The notes below the pieces were generated by a model that saw only the letters and a program-made list of their open reading frames with translations, did not search any database and was not told where the DNA came from. A stretch of 15,349 nt of DNA from Gammaproteobacteria bacterium (GTDB lineage: Bacteria; Pseudomonadota; Gammaproteobacteria; Steroidobacterales; SZUA-146), in NCBI GenBank assembly GCA_003228965.1, contig QIGP01000339.1, positions 1 to 15,349 of the forward strand, written 5' to 3'. Positions 1-6,986 of this stretch are shown here, piece after piece (the first letter of the stretch is position 1; the number at the start of each line of letters is the position of its first letter). A program made the position numbers and the translations under genes.

Positions 1-153
1 CAGGCGCCGCGGCTGATGGGTAGTGCATCGCGAGGCATGCTGGATCTGGGCGAACTAACGTCGATGGATCAAGTCATCGACCTTGAACTTGCCAAATTGT
101 CCCGTGTGGGTACGTGCACCAAGATGGTCTTTCGCTTAAACGCAAAAGGCTGA
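1..153 (+). CDS. ribD: RibD C-terminal fragment (reductase domain end), truncated by the left edge
   Basis: Frame 1 is open from the first base and stops at TGA 151-153, giving 50 visible residues. They include APRLMGSASRGML and end in a short basic tail. This resembles the last strand-helix part of the RibD reductase domain (5-amino-6-(5-phosphoribosylamino)uracil reductase), where an AP-K/R-L-G-x-x-A-R-G-like segment is usual. RibD is the bifunctional deaminase/reductase of riboflavin synthesis. The deaminase domain and most of the reductase lie outside the window. The call rests on this short match plus position, since ribD normally sits directly upstream of ribE in gammaproteobacteria, here 25 bases away. 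Only the C-terminal fragment can be judged. Confidence 0.8.
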   Translation, partial: QAPRLMGSASRGMLDLGELTSMDQVIDLELAKLSRVGTCTKMVFRLNAKG

Positions 154-178
154 ACCAACAACGAATTACGAGGCTGCT

Positions 179-778
179 ATGTTCACCGGTATTATTCAGG
201 ACTGTGGAAAAATTGCGCGCGTAACCGAGCGAGGCGGCGACGTACGAGTAACCATAACAACGGTCGCACTGGATATGGGGCGCGTGAAAGTTGGCGACAG
301 CATAGCGGTCAACGGAGCGTGCCTCACGGTGCTTGATCCGAACAACCGGCAGTTTAGTGCCGACGTATCACGTGAAACGCTGGCGGTAACCTCTTTGCGG
401 CACGCCCGCGCGGGCGCTTCGGTTAACCTCGAAGCTTCCTTGCGAATGGGCGACGGGCTCGACGGGCATATGGTGTCAGGACACGTTGATGCTGTAGCCA
501 AAGTATTGAGTCTTAAAAACGATGGTCGGTCGTGGCGAGTTCGAATAGAATTGCCGTCGGATCTTGCCCGTTTTGTGGCGGCCAAAGGCAGTATTACCGT
601 CGACGGTGTCAGTCTGACCGTAAATGACGTGACCGCCTCTGATTTTGGTGTCAATATCATCCCCCACACGTATACCCGGACTCTCTTTCAGCACTATCGG
701 GTGGGGTCTGTGGTCAATCTTGAGGTTGACCTGGTGGCTCGATATACAGCTCGTTTGTTGGGTCAAACCCCCACATAA
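179..778 (+). CDS. ribE: Riboflavin synthase, alpha chain
   Basis: Riboflavin synthase converts two 6,7-dimethyl-8-ribityllumazine molecules into riboflavin and a pyrimidinedione that is recycled; it is a cytosolic trimer. The 199-residue length is near the family norm. The protein begins with the hallmark MFTGII and has two tandem lumazine-binding beta-barrel domains. The first spans roughly residues 1-97 and contains SIAVNGACLTV at 41-51. The second spans roughly 98-199 and contains GHVD at 101-104 and SITVDGVSLTVNDV at 138-151. The paired G-x-x-L-T-V segments, one per barrel, are typical of this internal duplication. The start is fixed by the conserved N-terminus. The gene follows ribD by 25 bases and precedes the ribB-type gene by 57 bases. 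I saw no FMN riboswitch fold in either gap. The same enzyme is called RibC in E. coli. Confidence 0.96.
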   Translation: MFTGIIQDCGKIARVTERGGDVRVTITTVALDMGRVKVGDSIAVNGACLTVLDPNNRQFSADVSRETLAVTSLRHARAGASVNLEASLRMGDGLDGHMVSGHVDAVAKVLSLKNDGRSWRVRIELPSDLARFVAAKGSITVDGVSLTVNDVTASDFGVNIIPHTYTRTLFQHYRVGSVVNLEVDLVARYTARLLGQTPT

Positions 779-835
779 CACCATTGGTTTACGGTGTTGG
801 TTCGCCATTGATCCACACCTATAGTTGCAGAGAAC

Positions 836-1948
836 ATGACCATTAAATTTGATTCAATAGAAGATATTCTTGAAGACATTCGCAATGGCCAAATGGTCGT
901 CATACTGGATGACGAAGATCGCGAGAACGAAGGCGACCTGATCATGGCTGCTGAACACGTTCGTGCCGAAGACATAAACTTTATGGCGCGGTTTGGCCGC
1001 GGCCTTATTTGTTTGACGCTCACACGCGAACGTTGCCAGCAGCTGCGACTACCGCTCATGGTTACAGCAACCGATCTTGATGGCTCAACCAATTTCACCG
1101 TGTCTATCGAGGCGTCGGAAGGCGTTACCACCGGTATTTCAGCGCACGATCGCGCCCAAACCGTGAAAATGGCGGTGGCGGCGGATGCGCTGCCTGAAGA
1201 CTTGTGCCAACCGGGGCACGTGTTTCCAATTATGGCGCAACCTGGTGGCGTGCTAACGCGGGCTGGCCACACTGAGGCTGGTTGCGATTTAACCCGATTG
1301 TCGGGGCAGGAGCCGGCCGCTGTCATTGTGGAAATACTTAACGACGACGGCACCATGGCAAGACGCGAGCAGCTCTTTGAGTTTGCGACAAAGCATAAAT
1401 TGCGCATTGGCACTATTGCTGATTTGATCAGCTACCGCTTGTCTAAAGAAGAGTCCGTTGAGCGCATCGATGAATCGGCCATTCCTACAGAATTTGGTAG
1501 TTTCCGATTGATCAGTTACGAAGACCACGTGAATAAGTCTGTCCATCTTGCGTTGGTAAAGGGTGAGCTTAGCGAAGAGGTGCCTGCACTGGTACGCGTG
1601 CACGTTCAGGATACTCTTAGCGATGTGCTGGGTGTGACCTGGTCGAGCCTTGGTTGGCCACTGCGCGATGCGATGAAGCGCATAAGCTCCGAAGGGGCCG
1701 GAGTAATTATAGTGCTTCGCGGCCACGAAGATCCGCGCGAGCTGTTGGCACGCATAGGCGCTGGCGAAGCGGGTACCAAACCGTCGACAAAAGCCAGTGA
1801 AGAAGAAATTGCCGATTTGCGTACATACGGAATTGGGGCACAAATCTTGCGCGATTTGCACGTGCGTAAAATGCGCGTACTCAGTGCCCCTAGGAATATG
1901 GCTGCTATTTCTGGTTTTGGTCTGGAAGTGGTCGAGTATGTGGGATAA
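836..1948 (+). CDS. ribB: 3,4-dihydroxy-2-butanone 4-phosphate synthase fused to a degenerate GTP cyclohydrolase II domain (RibBX-type)
   Basis: The N-terminal half (about residues 1-205) is a DHBP synthase, which makes the four-carbon lumazine precursor from ribulose 5-phosphate. It carries the acidic metal/substrate loop DDEDRENEGDL at 25-35, STNFTVS at 84-90, GVTTGISAHDRA at 96-107, and a conserved segment around PGHVFPI and AGHTEAGCDL near 126-152. The C-terminal half (about 208-370) is recognisably a GTP cyclohydrolase II fold, ending in YGIGAQILRDL and GFGLEVV. However, it has no cysteine after residue 150, so the three zinc-binding cysteines of active RibA are missing. By established knowledge such hybrids, described as RibBX in Proteobacteria, act only as DHBP synthase. 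The common automatic label ribBA is therefore probably misleading. The gene sits between ribE and ribH in the riboflavin run. Sure of the RibB half; loss of the second activity is inferred from the missing ligands. Confidence 0.93.
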   Translation: MTIKFDSIEDILEDIRNGQMVVILDDEDRENEGDLIMAAEHVRAEDINFMARFGRGLICLTLTRERCQQLRLPLMVTATDLDGSTNFTVSIEASEGVTTGISAHDRAQTVKMAVAADALPEDLCQPGHVFPIMAQPGGVLTRAGHTEAGCDLTRLSGQEPAAVIVEILNDDGTMARREQLFEFATKHKLRIGTIADLISYRLSKEESVERIDESAIPTEFGSFRLISYEDHVNKSVHLALVKGELSEEVPALVRVHVQDTLSDVLGVTWSSLGWPLRDAMKRISSEGAGVIIVLRGHEDPRELLARIGAGEAGTKPSTKASEEEIADLRTYGIGAQILRDLHVRKMRVLSAPRNMAAISGFGLEVVEYVG

Positions 1949-2000
1949 TCCACGATCAATACAGAGCCTGCGAGTCCGTGTTTGTACGCGACAGCAGTGA

Positions 2001-2013
2001 GGAGATGAAGGTG
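2001..2013 (+). promoter_or_regulatory. Ribosome binding site that favours the GTG start of ribH
   Basis: GGAG at 2001-2004, extended to GAGGAG from 1999, is followed after 6 bases by GTG at 2011. The ATG at 2005 directly abuts the element and would be poorly placed. This is the main sequence argument for the shorter ribH reading frame; the other is the match of MKVIEG to the family N-terminus. Confidence 0.65.
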
Positions 2014-2478
2014 AAGGTAATAGAAGGCGATCTGGTTGCCCGCGACGTGCAAATTGCCATCGTGGCAGCCCGATTTAACGAGGTTATTGTCAATGCGCTG
2101 GTAGTAGGCGCCAAAGATGCGCTCGTCCGTCATGGCATGAACGTTAAGAATATAGATTTAATCAAAGTTCCCGGTGCATTTGAGATTCCTCTCGCGGCTA
2201 AAGTCGCGCTAAGCGGAGATACTTACGCGGCGGTTATTTGTCTGGGTGCGGTTATTCGCGGTGCGACACCGCACTTTGATTACATTGCCGGACAATGTGC
2301 GTCAGGGTTGCAAAAAGTACAGCTGGATACCTGTAAACCTGTCGTGATGGGTGTGCTGACAACGGACACTGTTGACCAGGCCGTTGAGCGTTCCGGAGGG
2401 AAGGTCGGCAATAAAGGGGCCGAAGCGGCCATGGTGGCGCTTGAAATGCTTAATATGCTGGATCAATTGGGACACTGA
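2011..2478 (+). CDS. ribH: 6,7-dimethyl-8-ribityllumazine synthase (lumazine synthase), GTG start
   Basis: Lumazine synthase condenses DHBP with 5-amino-6-ribitylaminouracil to give the substrate of riboflavin synthase; it usually forms pentamers or 60-mer capsids. The motifs are AARFNE near residue 20, VPGAFEIPLA in the middle, LGAVIRGATPHFDY near residue 80, and the C-terminal stretch GGKVGNKGAEAA. Three in-frame starts exist: GTG 1978, ATG 2005 and GTG 2011. I chose GTG 2011 because GGAG at 2001-2004 lies 6 bases before it, whereas that element abuts ATG 2005 with no spacing. It also gives the family's usual N-terminus, MKVIEGDLVA, and 155 residues, close to the E. coli length. The stop codon overlaps the nusB start (TGATG), which suggests translational coupling. 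Confidence 0.93.
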   Translation: MKVIEGDLVARDVQIAIVAARFNEVIVNALVVGAKDALVRHGMNVKNIDLIKVPGAFEIPLAAKVALSGDTYAAVICLGAVIRGATPHFDYIAGQCASGLQKVQLDTCKPVVMGVLTTDTVDQAVERSGGKVGNKGAEAAMVALEMLNMLDQLGH

Positions 2479-2927
2479 TGGCCGAAAACCGCGAACAACA
2501 ACGCGCCGTAATTCGTAAGCGCAGTCGCGCCCGAAGGCTTGCCATGCAGGCCCTCTACCAGTGGCACGTCAATCCAGCGACGATGACTGAGCTTAAACGT
2601 CAGTATGTTGAAAAGCGTGAATACGCGGACGCCGATCATGAGTATTTTGACGAGTTGTTGAGAAATGCGCTGAAAGACGTCGACAACAATGTAGCTCTTA
2701 TCGCGGTCCACGCCGATCGCGACGTGAGTCAACTCGACCCGCTGGAACTGTCCATCATCATGGTAGCGTTGACAGAAATGCGTCACCGCCTCGATGTTCC
2801 TTACCGGGTAGTTATCAATGAAGCGATTGAGCTTGCTCAGCGTTTCGGCGCTACGGACGGACACAAATACGTCAACGCCATTCTGGATCGCGCTGCAGGG
2901 GATTTGCGCGCCGTTGAAAAGCGCTAG
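2478..2927 (+). CDS. nusB: Transcription antitermination protein NusB
   Basis: NusB forms a heterodimer with NusE (ribosomal protein S10), binds boxA in nascent RNA, and supports antitermination of rRNA operons. The 149 residues are of normal length and all-alpha in character. The N-terminal basic stretch RKRSRARRLAMQALYQW, about residues 13-29, is the conserved RNA-binding and first-helix region. The C-terminal part has PYRVVINEAIELAQRFG and HKYVNAILD, the usual family signature. The ATG overlaps the ribH stop by one base (TGATG), consistent with coupled translation. Its position between ribH and thiL is the standard gammaproteobacterial arrangement. Nothing unusual was seen in it. Confidence 0.96.
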   Translation: MAENREQQRAVIRKRSRARRLAMQALYQWHVNPATMTELKRQYVEKREYADADHEYFDELLRNALKDVDNNVALIAVHADRDVSQLDPLELSIIMVALTEMRHRLDVPYRVVINEAIELAQRFGATDGHKYVNAILDRAAGDLRAVEKR

Positions 2928-2951
2928 CGTTGCGAATAAAGGGCACAATGA

Positions 2952-3905
2952 ATGAGTGAGTTCGATTTAATTCGAGATTATTTTTCAGACGTAGGAGCCA
3001 GGCGCAGCGATGTGCTGGTGGGGGTCGGAGATGACGGCGCTCTGCTTGATCCGCCCGAATCACAAAACCTGGTCAGCGTCATGGATACGCTGGTTGAGTC
3101 TGTACATTTTCCAAGAACATCTCCGGCGCGCTCAGTGGGGCACCGTGTGCTCGCCGTCAACCTAAGCGACATCGCGGCCATGGGGGCAACGCCTGCCTGG
3201 GCAAGCCTGAGTTTGTCAGTCCCCCATCTTGACCACGATTGGCTAGCCGATTTCTCGGCCGGCTTCTCTGAATGCGCAGAATTGCATGGTGTCACGCTTA
3301 TTGGCGGGGACACCGTTAGTGGGCCGTTGATAGTGACAGTGCATGTCACCGGGCACGTTGAACGCGACAACCACGTGCTTCGAAAGGGTGCCAAACCCGG
3401 CGATCAAATATACGTGACGGGAACGCTGGGCGATGCCGCTGCCGGATTGCGTGCAATGACACGAGGTGACGGACACAGTTTTTTGATCGAACGTTTTCTA
3501 TATCCAAATCCACGCGTAGCTCTCGGTAAACGCATGGGACCACTGGTGTCCGCAGCGATCGATATTTCAGATGGTTTGGGCCAGGATCTTGGCCACTTGT
3601 TGCATGCATCGGAAGTGGGCGCCACAGTGACCCTGGAGAAGTTACCTCTATCCACCGTGTTGAGCAGTAATTTTAAACCTGAAGAAGCGCGCTATCTTGC
3701 GCTTTGTGGCGGTGACGATTACGAGCTTTGTATGGCTGTGCCTCGGGGCAACGTTGAAGATTTTGAAGCGCTGTGTAGCTCCTGTTTCCTGCGTGTCCAG
3801 CGCATAGGGAAAATTGACCGCACGTCCGGATTACGCTTCACCTTAAAAGGCAAAGCTCATGCCGTTAATGTTCAGGGGCACGATCACTTTTCCAGTGACA
3901 CGTAG
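2952..3905 (+). CDS. thiL: Thiamine-monophosphate kinase
   Basis: ThiL phosphorylates thiamine monophosphate with ATP to give thiamine diphosphate, the active cofactor. The 317-residue protein belongs to the PurM/ThiL ATP-binding superfamily. Visible landmarks are GVGDDGALL at 24-32 with the metal-binding D27 and D28, DTLVESVHF at 45-53, VNLSDIAAMGA at 69-79, GGDTVSG at 118-124, DISDGLGQDL at 204-213, and GGDDYEL at 253-259. All the acidic residues expected for Mg-ATP binding appear to be present. It follows nusB after 24 bases and precedes pgpA by 5 bases, so the three genes are almost certainly co-transcribed. The start ATG 2952 gives the usual MSEFDLI-type N-terminus. The ribosome binding site is weak. 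Confidence 0.96.
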   Translation: MSEFDLIRDYFSDVGARRSDVLVGVGDDGALLDPPESQNLVSVMDTLVESVHFPRTSPARSVGHRVLAVNLSDIAAMGATPAWASLSLSVPHLDHDWLADFSAGFSECAELHGVTLIGGDTVSGPLIVTVHVTGHVERDNHVLRKGAKPGDQIYVTGTLGDAAAGLRAMTRGDGHSFLIERFLYPNPRVALGKRMGPLVSAAIDISDGLGQDLGHLLHASEVGATVTLEKLPLSTVLSSNFKPEEARYLALCGGDDYELCMAVPRGNVEDFEALCSSCFLRVQRIGKIDRTSGLRFTLKGKAHAVNVQGHDHFSSDT

Positions 3906-3910
3906 AGCCT

Positions 3911-4417
3911 ATGGGTGACAATAAAACTCCTCATCGTCCGGTAGCTGCACGCGAAGTCTTTACCGATCCGATTATGTTTTTAGCTTTTGGTTTCGGCTCT
4001 GGCCTTGCGCCAAAAGCTCCGGGCACGGCAGGCACAGTCGTCGGAATTCCGTTCGCATTTATGTTAAGTCGCTTGCCACTTGTCCAGGAATGGATCGCGA
4101 TTGTAATTATGTCAATTGCCGGTGTTTTTATCTGCGGATATGCCGCAAAAAAACTCGGCGTGCACGATCACGGCGGCATTGTTTGGGACGAAATTGTTGG
4201 ATACGTAATTGCGGTCGCATTTGTACCGGACACGTGGCTTTGGTGGTTACTAGGCTTCGCTTTTTTCAGGCTCTTTGACATTGTAAAACCTTGGCCAATC
4301 CGCGAAATGGATCACAGTATCTCCGGGGGCCTCGGCATTATGCTTGATGACATTGTCGCAGCACTGTTTGCTGCACTGTGTTTGGCCGCTCTCTCGTGGG
4401 GGATGTCATTTATGTAA
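3911..4417 (+). CDS. pgpA: Phosphatidylglycerophosphatase A
   Basis: PgpA is an inner-membrane enzyme that removes the phosphate of phosphatidylglycerophosphate to make phosphatidylglycerol. The 168-residue protein has the family signature APKAPGTAGT at 33-42, DHGGIVWDEIVG at 86-97 with the acidic pair D93/E94, FFRLFDIVKPWPI at about 118-130, and a conserved LGIMLDDI at 141-148. Hydrophobic segments around 60-78, 97-120 and 145-165 fit a small multi-pass membrane protein. It starts 5 bases after thiL, the classic thiL-pgpA pair. The end of the gene is followed after 25 bases by a kinase gene that is not part of the usual operon. Confidence 0.95.
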   Translation: MGDNKTPHRPVAAREVFTDPIMFLAFGFGSGLAPKAPGTAGTVVGIPFAFMLSRLPLVQEWIAIVIMSIAGVFICGYAAKKLGVHDHGGIVWDEIVGYVIAVAFVPDTWLWWLLGFAFFRLFDIVKPWPIREMDHSISGGLGIMLDDIVAALFAALCLAALSWGMSFM

Positions 4418-4442
4418 ACCTTACCAAAGCATCGAGAGCTCT

Positions 4443-5759
4443 ATGTTGGACAAAATTGGCAAATACATGATCATCAAGGAAGTTGGTCGTGGTAGTACCG
4501 GAAACGTCTACTTGTCTCACGACCCTTTTTACGGTCGCGACGTTGCGATCAAGGTTTACAACAACTCTTCACAAAGCGAAGAAGATGCGGCCGTAGCCCG
4601 CAAAATGTTTTATAACGAAGCCAACATCGTCGGCATGTTGCAACACCCAAACATTCTTCCAATTTACGATGCAGGCGAAGAAGAAGGAAACTACTACGTG
4701 GTTATGGAGCACATCCACGGTGCTCGCACGCTAGCGGCTTATTGCAAGCCTGATAATTTACTGCGCATTGGCGACGTCGTACAAATAATTTTCAAATGTT
4801 CCAAAGCACTGCAATATTCAGCCAGCCGCGGTGTGGTTCACCGCGACATTAAACCTAGCAATATCATGCTCACTACGAACAGCGATGTTCGTATAATTGA
4901 CTTTGGCATCGCCATTGTTAAGAACGCAGAACACTCACAAATTCGTGGTATCGCCGGGTCGCCTAGTTACATGTCACCGGAGCAGGTTCAATCCGCCGAA
5001 ATTACGCAGGTGTCGGATGTGTATTCTCTGGGTGCGGTAATGTATGAGCTGCTAACAGGAGTGCGACCGTTTCGTGCTTCGAACCTGACCAAGCTGTTGC
5101 ATCAAATTGTGTATGCCAGCGCTCAGCCCATGCATAGCATTCGTCCTGACATTCCGGAAATTCTCGAACAAATTGTGGCGAAAGCCATGCACAAAGAACC
5201 GGGCAAACGCTTTCAAAGTGGCAGAGAATTCGCAGCAGCTTTAACGCGCGCGTTTCAGGAGCTCAAAGACGACGAAGACCGTATTGACAAACAGGAGCGT
5301 TTTGAACAATTGCGTCAGCTGTCCTTTTTCCACGATTTTTCTCATGCGGAAATTTGGGAAGTACTTCGAGCGAGCGACTGGCGAGCTTATGCGGCGGGAC
5401 AGGAAATCGTACGCGAAGGAGAGTTGGACGACCGCTTCTACATAATTGTATCCGGGCAAGTCGATGTTAAACAAAATGGAAACGTCGTAGGTTCATTGCA
5501 CAAAGGCGACTGTTTCGGCGAAACCAGTTACGTGACGGCTGCGCGTCGAACGGCAACCATTAGTGCGCACGATCACGTGACGTTGTTGCGTGTGAGTTCT
5601 ACGTTGCTTGAGCAGGTGTCAACAGCGTGCCAGCTACATTTTACCAAGACATTCTTGCGTTCTCTGATTGAACGATTGCAGCGAGCTGCGCGCCAGGAAG
5701 CCACAATAACGCGGCTGGAACGAGAAAAAACGGCCTCAGTCAATACGGCCACCAACTAG
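4443..5759 (+). CDS. Ser/Thr protein kinase fused to a C-terminal cyclic-nucleotide-binding domain
   Basis: Hanks-type kinase domain at about residues 8-275: glycine loop GRGSTGNVY (15-23), catalytic lysine in VAIKVY (K37), helix-C glutamate E59, HRDIKPSN (133-140, catalytic D135), DFG (153-155) and MSPE (177-180). All catalytic residues are present, so it should be active. A second domain at about 297-420 resembles a CAP/PKA-type cyclic-nucleotide-binding fold. Its phosphate-binding cassette keeps F358-G359-E360 and R368/R369-T-A-T, which suggests real ligand binding. The tail (420-438) is charged and may be a short helix. I see no membrane segment, so it is probably cytosolic. The ATG at 4443 was chosen because an earlier in-frame start at 4344 lies inside pgpA and adds a poorly matching extension. 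It follows pgpA by 25 bases and is probably in the same transcript. The substrate is unknown. Domain assignment is secure; cNMP control is inferred. Confidence 0.92.
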   Translation: MLDKIGKYMIIKEVGRGSTGNVYLSHDPFYGRDVAIKVYNNSSQSEEDAAVARKMFYNEANIVGMLQHPNILPIYDAGEEEGNYYVVMEHIHGARTLAAYCKPDNLLRIGDVVQIIFKCSKALQYSASRGVVHRDIKPSNIMLTTNSDVRIIDFGIAIVKNAEHSQIRGIAGSPSYMSPEQVQSAEITQVSDVYSLGAVMYELLTGVRPFRASNLTKLLHQIVYASAQPMHSIRPDIPEILEQIVAKAMHKEPGKRFQSGREFAAALTRAFQELKDDEDRIDKQERFEQLRQLSFFHDFSHAEIWEVLRASDWRAYAAGQEIVREGELDDRFYIIVSGQVDVKQNGNVVGSLHKGDCFGETSYVTAARRTATISAHDHVTLLRVSSTLLEQVSTACQLHFTKTFLRSLIERLQRAARQEATITRLEREKTASVNTATN

Positions 5760-5775
5760 ACGAACTTTTGAAGCG

Positions 5776-5792
5776 GCCAGGCCCAACCTGGC
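5776..5792. terminator. Small hairpin between the converging kinase and folE2 genes
   Basis: GCCAGG at 5776-5781 and CCTGGC at 5787-5792 form a perfect 6-bp stem with a 5-base loop in the 39-base convergent gap. There is no T-run on either side, so it is not a canonical intrinsic terminator. Its position between two converging stop codons makes a weak bidirectional terminator or 3'-end stabiliser plausible. Confidence 0.3.
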
Positions 5793-5798
5793 AGTGCG

Positions 5799-6605
5799 TT
5801 AGATTGTGTCGGTGCGTTTGTCGCGTTCAATCAGGGCGTAAGCTGAATGGTTGTGAATGGACTCGAAGTTTTCTGCTTCAACGGTGTAAACCACGACGCG
5901 TTTGTCGTTATTGAGTTCGACGGCAATATCCCGTACGAGATCTTCAACAAATTTTGGATTGTCGTAGGCGCGTTCCGTGACGTGCTTTTCATCCGGTCGT
6001 TTTAAAATTCCGTAGAGCTCGCTTGATGCCTGTCGTTCCGCAATATCCACAAGTTCTTCCAGCCACACGAACTCGCTTGTTTGTGCTGAAATAGTAATGT
6101 GAGAGCGTTGGCTGTGCGCGCCGTAGTCGGAAATTCCTTTTGAGCACGGACAGAGGCTTGTCACAGGTACAACTACTTTCATTGTGATATCGCAGCTGCT
6201 CTCACTGCAATCGCCAATGAGTGTCACCTGGTAATTCATCAGGCTTTCGACGCCCGATACAGGGGCCGTCTTTTTCATGAAGTACGGAAAGGACATTTCA
6301 AGATGTCCGCGCGCGGCTTCAAGGCGTTCCCGCATTCGTGTGACAATGCCGCGGAAAGAACGCACCGAAATATCGGCGTCGTTTTCTTCAAGAATTTCGA
6401 CGAACCGCGACATGTGGGTGCCTTTAAAGTTGTGGGGTAGTTCCACAAACATATTAAGGCGCGCGACGGTTGGCTGTTCACCACCACTTCTGTCCAGCAC
6501 CCGAATCGGATGCTCAATGTCTTTTATTCCGACTTTGTGAATAGGCAGTTCACGCGTATCGGCGCGATTTTGCACGTCTTCAATGTCGTTGCTCTTGGTT
6601 GTCAT
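5799..6605 (-). CDS. folE2: GTP cyclohydrolase FolE2 (type IB)
   Basis: FolE2 converts GTP to 7,8-dihydroneopterin triphosphate, the first step of folate (and queuosine/pterin) synthesis. It does so without a strict need for zinc, unlike FolE. The 268-residue protein has KGTHMSRF at 61-68, [17 protein letters not shown] at 151-167, and IHNHSAYA at 250-257. C152, H164, E206 and H251 match in order and spacing the metal ligands I recall for the Neisseria gonorrhoeae enzyme (C147, H159, E201, H246). It lies 35 bases downstream of xseB on the same strand, so it is probably read from the xseB promoter. Established knowledge links FolE2 to growth under zinc limitation. I see no clear Zur box nearby, so here it may simply be the housekeeping enzyme. 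Confidence 0.95.
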   Translation of the reverse strand: MTTKSNDIEDVQNRADTRELPIHKVGIKDIEHPIRVLDRSGGEQPTVARLNMFVELPHNFKGTHMSRFVEILEENDADISVRSFRGIVTRMRERLEAARGHLEMSFPYFMKKTAPVSGVESLMNYQVTLIGDCSESSCDITMKVVVPVTSLCPCSKGISDYGAHSQRSHITISAQTSEFVWLEELVDIAERQASSELYGILKRPDEKHVTERAYDNPKFVEDLVRDIAVELNNDKRVVVYTVEAENFESIHNHSAYALIERDKRTDTI

Positions 6606-6640
6606 GGCCTGTTGCTCGCTAAATGGGCGATTTGTCGAGG

Positions 6641-6874
6641 TTAGTCAGCATCAAATGGTTCGGTATTTCCACTGCTGTTAAGCAGGACGTCAACTTTTTG
6701 CTGGGTCTTCGCGAGTATTTTCTCGCACGAATCGCGCAGCTTCATGCCTTCCTCCCATTGTTTCACCGCTTTCTCAAGGGGCAGGTCACCGCTCTCCAAT
6801 CCCTCGACGATTCCTTCGAGTTTCTTAAGCGATTGTTCAAAATCGGGTTTTTTTGCGGTGCTTTTCACGGCCAT
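6641..6874 (-). CDS. xseB: Exodeoxyribonuclease VII small subunit
   Basis: XseB is the small subunit that binds in several copies to XseA to form exonuclease VII, which degrades single-stranded DNA into oligonucleotides. The 77 residues match the family size. The characteristic helical core reads [22 protein letters not shown] at about 12-33, then [21 protein letters not shown], a typical two-helix coiled coil. Start ATG at 6872-6874 has GGAG eight bases upstream (6883-6886 on the minus strand). In many gammaproteobacteria xseB precedes ispA and dxs; here it precedes folE2 instead. The short C-terminal tail after residue 68 is variable in the family. Confidence 0.93.
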   Translation of the reverse strand: MAVKSTAKKPDFEQSLKKLEGIVEGLESGDLPLEKAVKQWEEGMKLRDSCEKILAKTQQKVDVLLNSSGNTEPFDAD

Positions 6875-6902
6875 GAGACGATCTCCGGTTTAGTGCGCGA
6901 CT

Positions 6903-6931
6903 AAAGTACACACACCCGATTGATGGGTCAA
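6903..6931 (-). promoter_or_regulatory. Candidate sigma70 promoter for xseB-folE2
   Basis: Read on the minus strand, TTGACC (6926-6931) and TACTTT (6903-6908) are separated by exactly 17 bases. This is a fair -35 and a weaker -10 of TAnnnT form. The -10 lies about 29 bases before the xseB start codon, leaving room for a short leader with the GGAG ribosome site. A small inverted repeat, ATTGA-4-TCAAT at 6919-6932, overlaps the -35. The promoter is predicted by pattern only. Confidence 0.45.
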
Positions 6932-6957
6932 TTAACGTCTGAAAACATATAAACTCA

Positions 6958-6986
6958 TTGATCGAGTCTCAGACTTAGGATAGTCT
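6958..6986 (+). promoter_or_regulatory. Candidate promoter for the rubrerythrin cassette
   Basis: TTGATC at 6958-6963 and TAGTCT at 6981-6986 are spaced by 17 bases. The -35 is reasonable and the -10 poor (TAnnnT), which would suit a promoter that depends on or is controlled by a regulator. The AGTCT half-sites described separately overlap the spacer and the -10. Start would fall near 6993, about 55 bases before rbr. Low certainty. Confidence 0.3.

Noticed and set aside
777..798. Stem AACACC/GGTGTT between ribE and the ribB-type gene as an FMN riboswitch or terminator
   Set aside because: It is only 6 bp with a 10-base loop and no T-run, and the gap of 57 bases is far too short for an FMN riboswitch.
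763..1413. Long minus-strand open frame opposite the ribB-type gene
   Set aside because: It is antisense to a conserved enzyme domain, its translation is rich in Ser/Arg with no family match, and it has no gene-like context; it is a shadow of the real frame.
4344..4442. Upstream in-frame extension of the kinase gene from ATG 4344
   Set aside because: It overlaps the 3' part of pgpA and adds a Cys/His-rich segment unlike kinase N-termini. ATG 4443 gives the usual short lead (IGKYMIIKEVG) before the glycine loop.
6919..6932. ATTGA-4-TCAAT inverted repeat as an Fnr/Anr box in the xseB-rbr spacer
   Set aside because: Fnr-type sites have TTGA and TCAA six bases apart; here the gap is four, so the spacing is wrong. 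The short repeat may still be an unrelated operator.
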